The notes below the pieces were generated by a model. That model was given only the letters and a program-made list of their open reading frames with translations, was not told where the DNA came from and made no database searches. A DNA stretch of 64,000 nt from Affinundibacterium baiyunense. GTDB taxonomy: Bacteria; Pseudomonadota; Gammaproteobacteria; Burkholderiales; Burkholderiaceae_D. The stretch spans positions 173,984 to 237,983 of the forward strand of contig NZ_JAGSPM010000005.1 of NCBI RefSeq assembly GCF_018139645.1, written 5' to 3'. A program made the position numbers and the translations under genes. Shown one piece after another: positions 43,206 through 52,767 of the stretch; within the stretch, counting starts at the first letter, position 1; each line of letters begins with the position of its first letter.

Positions 43206-44222
43206 GTGAGAATGCAGACACAAAAACGCGCAACTAGTTTGATACTAGCGATGTGTCTGCTCGCCTTGGTGAGCATCGTGTTTGCATGTCTAATCGGCTC
43301 TGTTCCACTGTCTCTGCGTGAACTGTGGCAAGCCTTGTTTGACTTGTTGCAAGGGCAATCATCAAGCCTAGCAAGTAGTGTGTTGGACTTACGCTTGTCA
43401 CGCGCATTGTCGGGTTTTGTGACTGGCGCCACGCTTGCTTTGTCTGGGGTGTTGATGCAAGCACTATTGCGGAATCCTTTGGCTGATCCTTATGTGCTGG
43501 GATTATCAGGCGGCGCTTCGGTGGGTGCACTCGCGACGATCTTGTTCTTTGGTGTTGGTGTAATGGTGGATATTGCGGCGTTTGGCGGTGCGATTTCGGT
43601 TGCCGCTTTGCTGTTTATGCTCGCATACCGTGATTTGCGTGGCTCAGGTAGTTCCGAGGGAAGTGCACCATTATTGTTATTGACTGGTGTGATCGTAGCG
43701 GCGGGTTGCGGAGCCGTGGTGACCTTGCTATTGTCGATCGCGCCAGATAGCAGTTTGCGTGGCATGGTGTTTTGGATGATAGGTGACTTGTCGAATACCC
43801 AACCGCGATATCTATCGTGGCTAATTTTGTTATCGGTCGCAGCATTAATGATGAAAAATGCACGCGCAATCAACATCGCCGCCATGCACGCGGACAATGC
43901 CACTGCCTTAGGTATCAATATTGGACGTTTGAGAAAAACTTTATTTGTATGTGCTGCGCTATTAACCGCAAGTGCGGTTAGTTCGGCTGGTAGTATAGGT
44001 TTTGTCGGCTTGATTATTCCACATGCTTGTCGCTTTGCTCTTGGTCCTGATCATCGTTTGTTGATCCCAGTAGCGAGCTTGGCTGGTGGTAGCTTTTTGG
44101 TTTGTGCTGATGCATTGGCACGCACTGTGGTCGCACCGCAGCAATTACCTGTGGGAGTCATTACCGCCATCATCGGTGTTCCTGTATTTTTGATACAGCT
44201 ACATCAATTACGGAGAAGATGA
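43206..44222 (+). CDS. btuC: Cobalamin ABC transporter permease
   Basis: FecCD-family inner-membrane permease, 338 residues with about ten helices. Landmarks: GATLALSGVLMQALLRNPLADPYVLGLSG-type segment, LLLTGVIVAAG, and SIGFVGLIIPHACR before the C-terminal helices. The GTG at 43206 has GAGG 9 nt upstream; an ATG two codons later is possible. It overlaps btuD by 4 nt. Cobalamin specificity comes from the context (riboswitch, BtuB, cobB, cobQ); the fold alone would also fit haem or siderophore import. Confidence 0.93.
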   Translation: MRMQTQKRATSLILAMCLLALVSIVFACLIGSVPLSLRELWQALFDLLQGQSSSLASSVLDLRLSRALSGFVTGATLALSGVLMQALLRNPLADPYVLGLSGGASVGALATILFFGVGVMVDIAAFGGAISVAALLFMLAYRDLRGSGSSEGSAPLLLLTGVIVAAGCGAVVTLLLSIAPDSSLRGMVFWMIGDLSNTQPRYLSWLILLSVAALMMKNARAINIAAMHADNATALGINIGRLRKTLFVCAALLTASAVSSAGSIGFVGLIIPHACRFALGPDHRLLIPVASLAGGSFLVCADALARTVVAPQQLPVGVITAIIGVPVFLIQLHQLRRR

Positions 44223-45037
44223 TGCAGGCACGAAATCTGTTTAGTGCCGATCTATCGAGCACAAACTTATTAAGCACGAAGCAATTATGCTTGTCTGTCG
44301 GCGCTAAAACTTTATTACGCGATTTAGATTGGCAAGTGCAAGCAGGCCAGTGTTGGTGTGTGATTGGACGTAATGGAGCAGGGAAAAGTACCTTATTACG
44401 TTCACTCGCGCGCTTACGAGAAATTGAATCTGGCATGATTCAATTGCACGGCAAAGATATACGCGAATGGAGTTTGGAAGAACTCGCCAAGGAGCGTGCG
44501 TATTTGTCGCAATCGCGTGTCGATGCATTTGCTTATCGCGTCATTGAAACCGTGCTGAGCGCGCGTCATCCATATCACGATACGCATTACTGGGAAACTG
44601 CACAAGACCATGAAATCGCCTTGCAAGCTTTACGTTTACTGGACGTTGAAGAGCTGGCACAACGAGATGTGCGCAGCCTTTCGGGCGGCGAGCGCCAACG
44701 TGTAGCGATTGCCGCCTTGCTTGCGCAAGATGCCGGCTTGCTATTGTTAGATGAGCCAGCCAATGCGCTGGATTTAAGCCATCAAGTCAGTGTGATGCAA
44801 ATTTTGGCGCGCGAATGTAAGAATGAGAATAAGGCGGTTGTGATGGTCAGTCACGACTTAAATTTATCGTATGGAGTTGCCACGCACGCCTTGTTGATGA
44901 TGCCCGATGGTTCATATCTGTGCGGCGATAAGGCACAAGTGATGACGATTGAAAACCTTAGTCTATGTCTGGCGCATCCGATTGAACGTTTTGTGCACGG
45001 CGATCAGGTGTTATTTCTTCCAAGTGTTCCTGTCTAA
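44219..45037 (+). CDS. btuD: Cobalamin ABC transporter ATPase
   Basis: A 272-residue ATPase: Walker A GRNGAGKST, signature LSGGERQRVAIAALLA, Walker B LLLLDEPANALD, switch His in MVSHDLNL. The ATG overlaps the btuC stop (ATGATG). The first ~20 residues form a short polar extension before the ABC fold. With BtuC it makes the B12 importer core; a BtuF binding protein is not in the window and must be encoded elsewhere. Confidence 0.93.
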   Translation: MMQARNLFSADLSSTNLLSTKQLCLSVGAKTLLRDLDWQVQAGQCWCVIGRNGAGKSTLLRSLARLREIESGMIQLHGKDIREWSLEELAKERAYLSQSRVDAFAYRVIETVLSARHPYHDTHYWETAQDHEIALQALRLLDVEELAQRDVRSLSGGERQRVAIAALLAQDAGLLLLDEPANALDLSHQVSVMQILARECKNENKAVVMVSHDLNLSYGVATHALLMMPDGSYLCGDKAQVMTIENLSLCLAHPIERFVHGDQVLFLPSVPV

Positions 45038-45121
45038 GTTGATTGCCCTCGATGGCAGAGAAGTGCTTGCATTGCGCCAAAAGTGGTCTTTTTCAGTTCC
45101 CCATTTTTTGAATAGGTTTAT

Positions 45122-46438
45122 ATGAATCCATCTACATCTAAGTCGTTGGCGCCAGTAGTCATGATTTCGGCGATTGCCTCAGGGCAGGGGAAAACGACGG
45201 TTACCGCAGCGCTAGCGCGTTACTTCACGCAGCAAGGAAAGCGCGTACGTGTGTTTAAAACGGGCGCTGATTTTATTGACCCCATAATGCTGCAACAAGC
45301 ATGTGGTAGCCCGGTGTTTTCATTAGATTTGTGGCTATTAGGTTTGCCCGCCTGCCGAGCCATGTTGAAACAAGCTGCGCAAGAATCTGATTTGGTCTTG
45401 ATTGAGGGCGTGATGGGTTTGTACGATGGCACCCCGTCTTCAGCCGATTTAGCGAATGCTTTTGGTGTTCCTGTATTGGCAGTGATTGACGCATCTTCTA
45501 TGGCGCAGACTGTGGGTGCAGTGGCACTTGGTTTGCGTGACTTTGGACCGGTTCAATTAGCTGGTGTCGTAGCAAATCGGATTGCCTCTGATGGACACTT
45601 GTCGATGATAGAAAGTGCTTTGTGCGATATTCCCGTATTGGCAAGCCTGCGTCGACAAGAGCAAGCATTACCTGAGCGCCATCTCGGTTTGGTATTGCCG
45701 GATGAAGTGGGCGGTGTAGATCAAATCTTAAATCGTATGGCCGATAGTTTGACTGTCGACATGGCTGCGTGGCAGACCATTTCGAGAATGCAGTTGCTAG
45801 ATGAGGACGCGCCTGTTACTGATGTTCCGCAACTACTAGCGGGAAAACGTATAGCGATAGCACGCGACGCGTCTTTTGCATTTATCTATCCAGCAAATTT
45901 GCTGGCTTTAGAGCAGATGGGGGCGCAGCTTGATTATTTTTCTCCTTTAGCAGATCAAGCAATACCAGCAAATGCAGATGCCTTGTATTTGCCCGGCGGC
46001 TACCCAGAATTGCATGCAGCAACCTTGAGTCAAGCGCATTGCTGGCTAAGCTCCCTCAATGCTTTTCAACAAGCTGGTAAGCCGATTTATGCAGAATGTG
46101 GTGGCATGATTAGTTTGGCTGAATCCTTGGTGGATTTGGATGGAAGGCAGTGGCAGATGGCGGGATTAATTCCAGGTCAAATTCGAATGCAGAAACGCTT
46201 AGCTGCGCTTGGTATGCAAAGTTGGGACACTCAGCATGGCGAATTGCGCGGTCACACCTTTCATTATTCGACTTTTGATTGCCCATTGAGCGCAAGTGCG
46301 CATAGGATTAAACAGAAGACGCAGGAAAATGGCGAGGCAATTTATCAAATTGGACAACTGCAAGCGACGTATTTCCATGCCTATTTTCCGTCGAATTATG
46401 CGGCGACCGCAGCTTTGTTTTCAGTCGTTGAGATTTAG
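45122..46438 (+). CDS. cobB: Cobyrinate a,c-diamide synthase
   Basis: Uses ATP and glutamine to amidate the a and c carboxylates of cobyrinate (CobB/CbiA). The 438-residue chain has an N-terminal P-loop domain (AIASGQGKTTVTAALARYF, TGADFIDPIML) and a C-terminal class I glutamine amidotransferase domain with the Cys in YAECGGMISLAESL and His in GHTFHYS. It is 84 nt after btuD, in the same riboswitch-led unit. Together with CobQ it implies late corrin processing, either de novo or from scavenged incomplete corrinoids. Confidence 0.95.
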   Translation: MNPSTSKSLAPVVMISAIASGQGKTTVTAALARYFTQQGKRVRVFKTGADFIDPIMLQQACGSPVFSLDLWLLGLPACRAMLKQAAQESDLVLIEGVMGLYDGTPSSADLANAFGVPVLAVIDASSMAQTVGAVALGLRDFGPVQLAGVVANRIASDGHLSMIESALCDIPVLASLRRQEQALPERHLGLVLPDEVGGVDQILNRMADSLTVDMAAWQTISRMQLLDEDAPVTDVPQLLAGKRIAIARDASFAFIYPANLLALEQMGAQLDYFSPLADQAIPANADALYLPGGYPELHAATLSQAHCWLSSLNAFQQAGKPIYAECGGMISLAESLVDLDGRQWQMAGLIPGQIRMQKRLAALGMQSWDTQHGELRGHTFHYSTFDCPLSASAHRIKQKTQENGEAIYQIGQLQATYFHAYFPSNYAATAALFSVVEI

Positions 46439-46539
46439 AATTGTAAGATATGAAGTTGAACTTGCACCATGAACTAAAAGTGAAGCAAGAACTAAACTAA
46501 TTAATTAAATTTAACGCAGAACCAATCCCAACGCGAATC

Positions 46540-47997
46540 ATGAAAATACAAACTTTAATGGTGCAAGGCACGACTTCTGATGCAGGCAAGACGACCGTGG
46601 TTGCTGCGCTGTGTCGTTTATTGCATCGGCAAGGTGTCAAAGTGGTTCCGATGAAACCGCAAAATATGGCATTAAATAGTGCGGTGACTGCCGATGGCGG
46701 TGAGATTGGTCGAGCGCAAGCCTTGCAAGCGCAAGCGGCAGGATTGCCACCTCATACTGATATGAATCCGGTTTTGATTAAACCCTCGTCGGATATGGGA
46801 GCGCAAATTGTGGTGCACGGCAAGGTGCGGGGTGATATGGATGCGCGTGACTATGATCAATATAAAACTGTCGCGATGTCGGCAGTGCTTGAATCGTATG
46901 CGCGCTTACAGCAGCAATACGACAGCATCATCGTTGAAGGCGCGGGTAGTCCAGCTGAAGTGAATTTACGCGCGCGCGATATTGCTAATATGGGTTTTGC
47001 CGAAGTAGTTGATTGCCCAGTGATCTTGGTGGCAGACATTGACCGAGGTGGTGTGTTTGCCCATTTTATCGGCACGCTTGAATGTCTATCCGAATCAGAA
47101 AGAAATCGCATCATTGGTTTTGTGATTAATCGCTTTCGCGGCGATATTCGATTATTGGAGCCGGGTTTGGAATGGCTAGAGCAAAAGACAGGTAAGCCAG
47201 TTTTAGCGGTACTGCCTTATCTGCATGGATTGATGCTTGATGCGGAAGATGCGATACAAATTAAGCAAAATCAAACTGGTAAATTCAAGATTATCGTGCC
47301 AGCGATACCACGCATCTCCAACCACACCGATTTTGATGCACTACGTGCGCATCCCGACGTTGATTTGCAGTTTATTGGCCCTGATCATCCTATTCCACCC
47401 GCTGATTTGATCATTCTTCCTGGCAGTAAAAATACCCGTGATGATTTAGAGTTTTTAAAACAACGAGGTTGGCAAACCGTGCTGGAAAAACATCTGCGCT
47501 ATGGCGGCAAGCTCATTGGTATTTGCGGTGGTTATCAAATGTTGGGTCAAATCGTCAGTGACCCGTATGGCGTTGAAGGCAAAGTTGGCGATTCGATGGG
47601 ATTAGGTTTGCTCGATATTACGACTGAGTTGACTAAAGAAAAGCGCTTACAAGAGGTAAGCGGCTATTGTTTGTTTGGCAAAGATCAGACCGCCAAAGTA
47701 GCGGGGTATGAAATTCATATGGGCGTTACTTACGCCAGCAGCGAGACGCTGCCCGCATTTATGATTAATGCAGAAGAGGGAGTGCAAGAAGAGGGCACTC
47801 GTTCGCCAGATGATCAAATTTTAGGCACTTATTTACATGGCTTGTTTGATCATCCGCAGGCATGTCAAGCATTGCTAGCTTGGGCGGGTATGCAATCGGA
47901 TACCACGGTTGATTTGAATGCGCTACGTGAACATAGCATTAATCGGGTTGCCGACGCTTGCCAACCTTTATTGGACGCATTGCAGCGCATCGCTTAA
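46540..47997 (+). CDS. cobQ: Cobyric acid synthase
   Basis: Amidates carboxylates b, d, e and g of adenosylcobyrinate a,c-diamide (CobQ/CbiP), 485 residues. N-terminal dethiobiotin-synthetase-like P-loop domain: [42 protein letters not shown]-terminal triad-type amidotransferase: nucleophile in [12 protein letters not shown], His in [11 protein letters not shown]. It is 101 nt after cobB and last in the apparent operon. The adenosyltransferase, CobD/CbiB and lower-ligand genes are not in the window. Confidence 0.96.
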   Translation: MKIQTLMVQGTTSDAGKTTVVAALCRLLHRQGVKVVPMKPQNMALNSAVTADGGEIGRAQALQAQAAGLPPHTDMNPVLIKPSSDMGAQIVVHGKVRGDMDARDYDQYKTVAMSAVLESYARLQQQYDSIIVEGAGSPAEVNLRARDIANMGFAEVVDCPVILVADIDRGGVFAHFIGTLECLSESERNRIIGFVINRFRGDIRLLEPGLEWLEQKTGKPVLAVLPYLHGLMLDAEDAIQIKQNQTGKFKIIVPAIPRISNHTDFDALRAHPDVDLQFIGPDHPIPPADLIILPGSKNTRDDLEFLKQRGWQTVLEKHLRYGGKLIGICGGYQMLGQIVSDPYGVEGKVGDSMGLGLLDITTELTKEKRLQEVSGYCLFGKDQTAKVAGYEIHMGVTYASSETLPAFMINAEEGVQEEGTRSPDDQILGTYLHGLFDHPQACQALLAWAGMQSDTTVDLNALREHSINRVADACQPLLDALQRIA

Positions 47998-48384
47998 CTT
48001 GAACCTTCGAGGTAGACTTTCTAACTCTGTTGCTACTCCCATTTCTATATTTCTGTCACACATATCCTCTCATCAATTACTGCCTTGTCGGTCAAGCCAA
48101 TCAAGCCAAAGCAAAAGTCGCGCATCAAGGTATAATGCGCGATTTTCAATTTTTCGATGTGTTTTGCCGCTAGCAAATAAGCAAGTGCGTTGGCAATTGA
48201 GGCTTGCATACATTGAGAATTGAGCGAAATTTAGCGAAATATTAGATGCTATGTTTCACTAGGTTTTTCTATGTTTCTATCTGCCCAGCTTTTGTATCAA
48301 AGTGTTTCCTTTTGGGTATGGTGCTGAACTTTCTGCACTACCCACAAGTCGAAGCTTTATCTTTCATTAACTCTTGGTATTTAT
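47998..48384. promoter_or_regulatory. Leader of the TonB-dependent receptor gene
   Basis: A 387-bp gap. TATAAT at 48131-48136 is a perfect sigma70 -10 hexamer inside the small dyad GCGCAT (48120-48125) / ATGCGC (48135-48140); there is no convincing -35 at 17 bp. No Fur box, riboswitch or small gene is evident. Confidence 0.35.
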
Positions 48385-50622
48385 ATGTTCTCTGTTCCTT
48401 CACAATTTCGTTTGGCTTTGATTCCTTTGTCTGTATTGCTAGCGTATGGCTCCACAGCGCATGCTCAACAAGCGCAAGAAGAAGCTGATAAGACGAAACA
48501 AAAGCAAACGGCACCTGCCAAGCCAGCGGCCACGCCAGCAGCGCCAACTGGCGCTGTACAAAAAGTTCAAATCAGTGGTGCTAAAGGATATGACGAGCGT
48601 CGTCAAGATACGGCAAGTAAGATCGTGGTCACGCAAGAGGATATCGTTCGCTATGGCGATACCAACATCGGTGATGTATTGAAGCGTTTGCCTGGCGTTA
48701 CTATCGGTGGTGTGCAAGGTCGTGGTGGTGCGATTCGTATGCGTGGTTTGGGTGCGGGTTATACACAAATTATGCTCAATGGCGAACCTAGTCCACCGGG
48801 TTTCTCTTTAGATTCGTTAGCGCCTGACAATATTGAACGTATCGAAGTGATTCGTGCCGCCACAGCTGAATTAAGTACGCAATCGATTGCTGGTGCAATT
48901 AACATCGTGTTGAAAAAAGCGATCGTTACTGCTCAGCGCGAATTGAAGTTTGGATTCAGCGAAGAAAATGGCAAACCAGGTGTGAATGCCAGTTTGCAAT
49001 TGTCTGACAAGGTCGGCAAGATGTCTTATTCTGTGTCGGGCAACGTAAATCACGGTGAATTTGGTCGTCCAGATTCTAGTACCGAAGTGTTTACCAACAA
49101 CAAAGGTCAAGTAACTTTGTCGCGTAAATCGAATACCGAAAGTGAAGGAAAATTTCAGTCTATCGGTATCTCACCACGAATTAACTGGGTGTTAGATAAC
49201 GGTGATATGTTGACTTCGCAAAGCTTCGTGAATGCCAACCGCTTTACTAATCGTAATCAGCAAACGACAGATACTTTGATCGGCGAAAAACCATTGTTCT
49301 TGGATGAAAATTCAAACAATCGTTCCGACAGCACTTCTATCCGTACTAACTTAAGCTATGTGCGCAAATTAGCTGATAGCGCCAAACTCGATGTCCGTTT
49401 TGGTGCGAATTACAATCAACGTGAAGGTGATAATAATTCGAATGCAAAAGGGGTATCGCAAACTTTAGTGCGTACTTATAGCTCAGAAAATACCGATAAT
49501 GGCTTCACTTATGGTGGTAAATACACAGCACCATTCGTTGAAGATCATGCCTTAGCAGCCGGTTGGGATGGCGGTTACAGTAAGCGTAGCGATAGCAATA
49601 CACGTCGCGATGTGATTACTGGCACAGGCCCAATTACCGCGTTTAATGCGGACGAAGAATACTCTGCAAATGTCAATCGTTTGGCATTGTTCGTGCAAGA
49701 TGAATGGAATTACACGAAGAATTTGTCAATCTACGCAGGTGTGCGTTGGGAAGGCATTGATACCAGCAGTAAAGGCAACACGTACGCTGAGATCAAAAAT
49801 CGCTCCAGTGTCTTAAGTCCAATTTTGCAAACCTTGTACAAAATTCCTGGTAGCAAAAATGACCAAGTACGTTTAGGTATTACACGTACTTACAAAGCGC
49901 CAGATACAAGTCGTTTGGTGCCACGTCGTTTCTTATCGACGAATAATAGTGCGACCAGCCCGGACAATATGGGTAATCCAAACTTGAAACCAGAATTGGC
50001 GTGGGGCTTAGATGCGGGATTTGAGCACTATTTAAGCGATGGCGGAATCTTGAGTGTGAATTTCTTCTTGCGTCGAATTGAAGACTTTACCCGTACATCG
50101 ATTGTCAACGATGGTCGCTGGGTAGCAATGCCAACCAATGATGGCTTGGCGACGACACGCGGCGTTGAGTTTGATGCGAAGTTCCCATTGCGTAGCTTAA
50201 TGGAAGATGCACCAGCAATCGATTTTCGTGCCAATCTGGCGTTTAATTCTTCAACTGTCAACTCGGTACCAGGCCCGAACAATCGTTTAGATTCGCAAAC
50301 ACCAGTCAGTGCGAACTTTGGCGTTGATTACAAATTGGATGATCTGCCTTTAACTTTGGGCGGTAATTTAAGTTTCCAAAATGCGGGTCCAGTACGTATC
50401 TCTGTCAATCAAAGTAGCTACGGCATTCCAAAGCGTGTGTTAGACGTATATGCGTTGTGGAAGTTTGATAATAAGTCGAATGTACGTGTTGCCTTGGGTA
50501 ATGCGCTGCATCAGGATAACTTCTCTTCTAGCACCTACACCGATGCTAGTGGTTCGTTGGTTCGTACAAATACCTCAAAAACCAATATGGCGTTACGTGT
50601 GAACTTTGAACATAAGTTTTAA
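48385..50622 (+). CDS. TonB-dependent receptor, substrate unknown
   Basis: A 745-residue outer-membrane receptor. Signal peptide to about AHAQ, then an Ala/Pro/Lys-rich linker (about 30-58), an EVxV-like TonB box region (VQKVQISG), a plug domain (DVLKRLPGVTIGGVQGRGG, ERIEVIRAATAELSTQSIAGAINI) and a long barrel ending in RVNFEHKF with the C-terminal Phe. It follows cobQ but has its own leader and terminator, and is not BtuB-like. No transporter, regulator or siderophore gene is beside it. Iron chelates or other nutrients are possible. Confidence 0.9.
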   Translation: MFSVPSQFRLALIPLSVLLAYGSTAHAQQAQEEADKTKQKQTAPAKPAATPAAPTGAVQKVQISGAKGYDERRQDTASKIVVTQEDIVRYGDTNIGDVLKRLPGVTIGGVQGRGGAIRMRGLGAGYTQIMLNGEPSPPGFSLDSLAPDNIERIEVIRAATAELSTQSIAGAINIVLKKAIVTAQRELKFGFSEENGKPGVNASLQLSDKVGKMSYSVSGNVNHGEFGRPDSSTEVFTNNKGQVTLSRKSNTESEGKFQSIGISPRINWVLDNGDMLTSQSFVNANRFTNRNQQTTDTLIGEKPLFLDENSNNRSDSTSIRTNLSYVRKLADSAKLDVRFGANYNQREGDNNSNAKGVSQTLVRTYSSENTDNGFTYGGKYTAPFVEDHALAAGWDGGYSKRSDSNTRRDVITGTGPITAFNADEEYSANVNRLALFVQDEWNYTKNLSIYAGVRWEGIDTSSKGNTYAEIKNRSSVLSPILQTLYKIPGSKNDQVRLGITRTYKAPDTSRLVPRRFLSTNNSATSPDNMGNPNLKPELAWGLDAGFEHYLSDGGILSVNFFLRRIEDFTRTSIVNDGRWVAMPTNDGLATTRGVEFDAKFPLRSLMEDAPAIDFRANLAFNSSTVNSVPGPNNRLDSQTPVSANFGVDYKLDDLPLTLGGNLSFQNAGPVRISVNQSSYGIPKRVLDVYALWKFDNKSNVRVALGNALHQDNFSSSTYTDASGSLVRTNTSKTNMALRVNFEHKF

Positions 50623-50702
50623 TTCTTTCTGGCGAAAAAATGTATTTCAATATTCGTTTGTAATAGTATTTGAGCGAATACAAGTTCATTGCTTAATACA
50701 TC

Positions 50703-50738
50703 AAAGGGCAACAATTTTAAATTTGTTGCCCTTTTTTT
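50703..50738 (+). terminator. Rho-independent terminator of the TonB receptor gene
   Basis: AAAGGGCAACAA (50703-50714) pairs with TTGTTGCCCTTT (50723-50734), followed by a T-run to 50738. Perfect 12-bp stem, 80 nt after the stop. AAA upstream could also let it act on the opposite strand for the small membrane protein gene. Confidence 0.9.
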
Positions 50739-50817
50739 GTATCGAACGCCGAAATAATTAAGTTGTTAATAATTGGATGAGTTGAGCCAGCTTTTATTTA
50801 AACATTTTGTAGATTTT

Positions 50818-51081
50818 CTATTTTCTACGGTTTTTTTGTGTAAATGGTGCTGACTTGAATAAAGCGATCCCGATAGGTATTAGAAGCAAAGGTAAGATGA
50901 AGCTGACCCATCGAATCACTAGGTCGTCAGTAGGAACTCCATCGACAAGTATTGTTCCACCAGGAAGGATGTTTGGAAGTGCAGAAGCTGCAGATGTTAT
51001 TCCCCCTATGACAAAACTGACTGCAATAACGCGTCGAGTCAAGAAATTGAATAATTTCCAATGAGCTTCTGAGTATTTCAT
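50818..51081 (-). CDS. Small membrane protein, two predicted helices
   Basis: An 87-residue open frame with hydrophobic segments at about 18-38 (VIAVSFVIGGITSAASAL) and 56-75 (IRWVSFILPLLLIPIGIALF), a short loop with GGTILVDGVPTDD between, and a basic C-terminus. I do not recognise the family. It starts 23 nt after the pilin gene on the same strand, so it may be co-transcribed. No clear RBS precedes the ATG. Confidence 0.55.
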   Translation of the reverse strand: MKYSEAHWKLFNFLTRRVIAVSFVIGGITSAASALPNILPGGTILVDGVPTDDLVIRWVSFILPLLLIPIGIALFKSAPFTQKNRRK

Positions 51082-51104
51082 TGAATTTAAATTTAACTGT
51101 GTAA

Positions 51105-51602
51105 TTAAGGCTTTGGTTTGTCACGAGAACGGCAGATCAGTGGCAAATTTTGTGGATCAATGGTTGTTCTATCGGTGCCTTTTAATGTCATCTTGTCTGG
51201 CGCGCCAGCGTTTGCACAGACCCAAGTGATAGGGACAACTGGAGCATCAGCGACGACAGCAGGGCGGAAAGTTAAAATTTTATTTTCTAAAGATTTGTTG
51301 GCGCGATTGCCAAACTTCATGTGAATTGCGCCGTCTTCAACGGTCACGCTAGTCACATAATTACTGACGATTTTTTCCGGTGGTGGTAAACCAGCGGCAT
51401 TGTTATCGACTGGAAAAATTTGTTCGGTCTTCCACGCTGTTGCGATTGGTGTTTTTGCGATCTCGATTAAGGGAATCGAGGTTTCAATTTGTTCGCGAAT
51501 GATTTTGAATAAGTAAGACGGCAAAGCCATCGCCGCCAAAATTGCAATAATCGCGACGGCAACCATCGCTTCTAACAGTGAAAAACCGAGAATTTTTTTC
51601 AT
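51105..51602 (-). CDS. Orphan type IV pilin / pseudopilin
   Basis: A 165-residue prepilin: short basic leader MKKILG, cleavage before FSLLEAMVAVAIIAIL with Glu at +5, the hydrophobic N-terminal helix, then a globular head with two Cys (in ITWVCANAG and LPLICRS), a likely C-terminal disulfide loop. The head resembles major-pilin (PilA/PilE) types more than minor pilins. No prepilin peptidase, PilQ or assembly ATPase lies in the window, so it must use machinery encoded elsewhere. Possible roles are twitching, adhesion or DNA uptake. Confidence 0.85.
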   Translation of the reverse strand: MKKILGFSLLEAMVAVAIIAILAAMALPSYLFKIIREQIETSIPLIEIAKTPIATAWKTEQIFPVDNNAAGLPPPEKIVSNYVTSVTVEDGAIHMKFGNRANKSLENKILTFRPAVVADAPVVPITWVCANAGAPDKMTLKGTDRTTIDPQNLPLICRSRDKPKP

Positions 51603-51715
51603 AAGTATCGCGTAATTAGGTGAGTGTTTGAAATGCTAATGAATTTTAACAAGTTATTTGTGGCAGGCGTGGATTTACTTGATTTGATTCATTTAGATTG
51701 ATTATTTTGATTAGC

Positions 51716-52648
51716 CTATTGCGTCGCTGGTCCAGTTTGCTCGGTTTGCGCAGTTTGCAACAATAACCAAGATCGAAATGCTTGCAGTGTTGGCAAATTG
51801 GCGTTTTCTTCGGGATAAACCAAGTAATAGCCAGTCTGTTCGGGAAGACTTAAATCAATTGGTATTTGTAATTTACCATTATCTAGGTGATTCTTGACCA
51901 TATAACGTGGAATCAAGGCCACACCTAAGCCGGCAATCGCTGCTTCGATTAACATCGTGAATAGTTCGTAGCGCGCGCCATTGACGGCGCAGATATCATT
52001 CTCGTGCTGGTGTAGATCGAACCAACGACGCCAATCTTCTAATCGTGTGCTCAGATGAAGCAATGGCATCTGTGCAAGGTCTTGCAGGTTTGCTTGTTTT
52101 TTTCTGCCCAAGTACTTTCGCAATAATTGTGGACTACACACAGGAATCGCTTGATCTTCGGCCATCAAATAATCGCCTTTGGTGCCAGGCCACACTGCAT
52201 TGCCAGAGTGAATCGCGGCATGAAATAACGAATCCGGAAAGAGAAATGCACTCGTTCTGGTGCTCAGATTGACGGTGATGTCAGGACGTAATTGTTGAAA
52301 TTCGGCCAGTCGAGGAATCAGCCATTGTGTTGCGAAGGTTGGGATGACTGCGAGCTCTAACACGCCTGCACCTTCTTTGTGCGCCATCAACTCTAAGGTA
52401 TCGCGTTCAATTTTATCTAGATGTCGGCGTATTTTTTCTGCATAGTCACGTCCAGCACTACTGAGTTGCACACGTTTTTTTACCCGTGCAAACAAGGCAA
52501 GGCCCAGCCAATCTTCTAAATTCGCGATTTGTTTGCAAACCGCGCTTTGGGTAAGTGCGAGTTCGTCGGCGGCTTGGGTAAAGCTCTGCAAGCGAGCAGC
52601 CGCCTCAAAAACAAGCAAGGCATTTAAGCTAGGAACTTTGCGACGCAT
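51716..52648 (-). CDS. LysR-family transcriptional regulator
   Basis: A 310-residue LysR protein of the GcvA-like group: N-terminal winged HTH (LNALLVFEAAARLQSFTQA, LTQSAVCKQIANLEDWLG) and a substrate-binding domain with YLVYPEENANLPTLQAFRSWL at the end. It is divergent from hglS with an ~120-bp shared gap, the usual LysR arrangement, so it probably controls hglS and the flavoenzyme gene in response to a pathway intermediate. Confidence 0.93.
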   Translation of the reverse strand: MRRKVPSLNALLVFEAAARLQSFTQAADELALTQSAVCKQIANLEDWLGLALFARVKKRVQLSSAGRDYAEKIRRHLDKIERDTLELMAHKEGAGVLELAVIPTFATQWLIPRLAEFQQLRPDITVNLSTRTSAFLFPDSLFHAAIHSGNAVWPGTKGDYLMAEDQAIPVCSPQLLRKYLGRKKQANLQDLAQMPLLHLSTRLEDWRRWFDLHQHENDICAVNGARYELFTMLIEAAIAGLGVALIPRYMVKNHLDNGKLQIPIDLSLPEQTGYYLVYPEENANLPTLQAFRSWLLLQTAQTEQTGPATQ

Positions 52649-52767
52649 AGTATGTATTCCATTTCTTCACTAAGTATTGATTTTAACTCCTTTGAACTGC
52701 TGCGCCAATTTGTCTACAGTAATGCAAATATTGAATGAAGAATTCTATCAACATAGGCGACATACTC

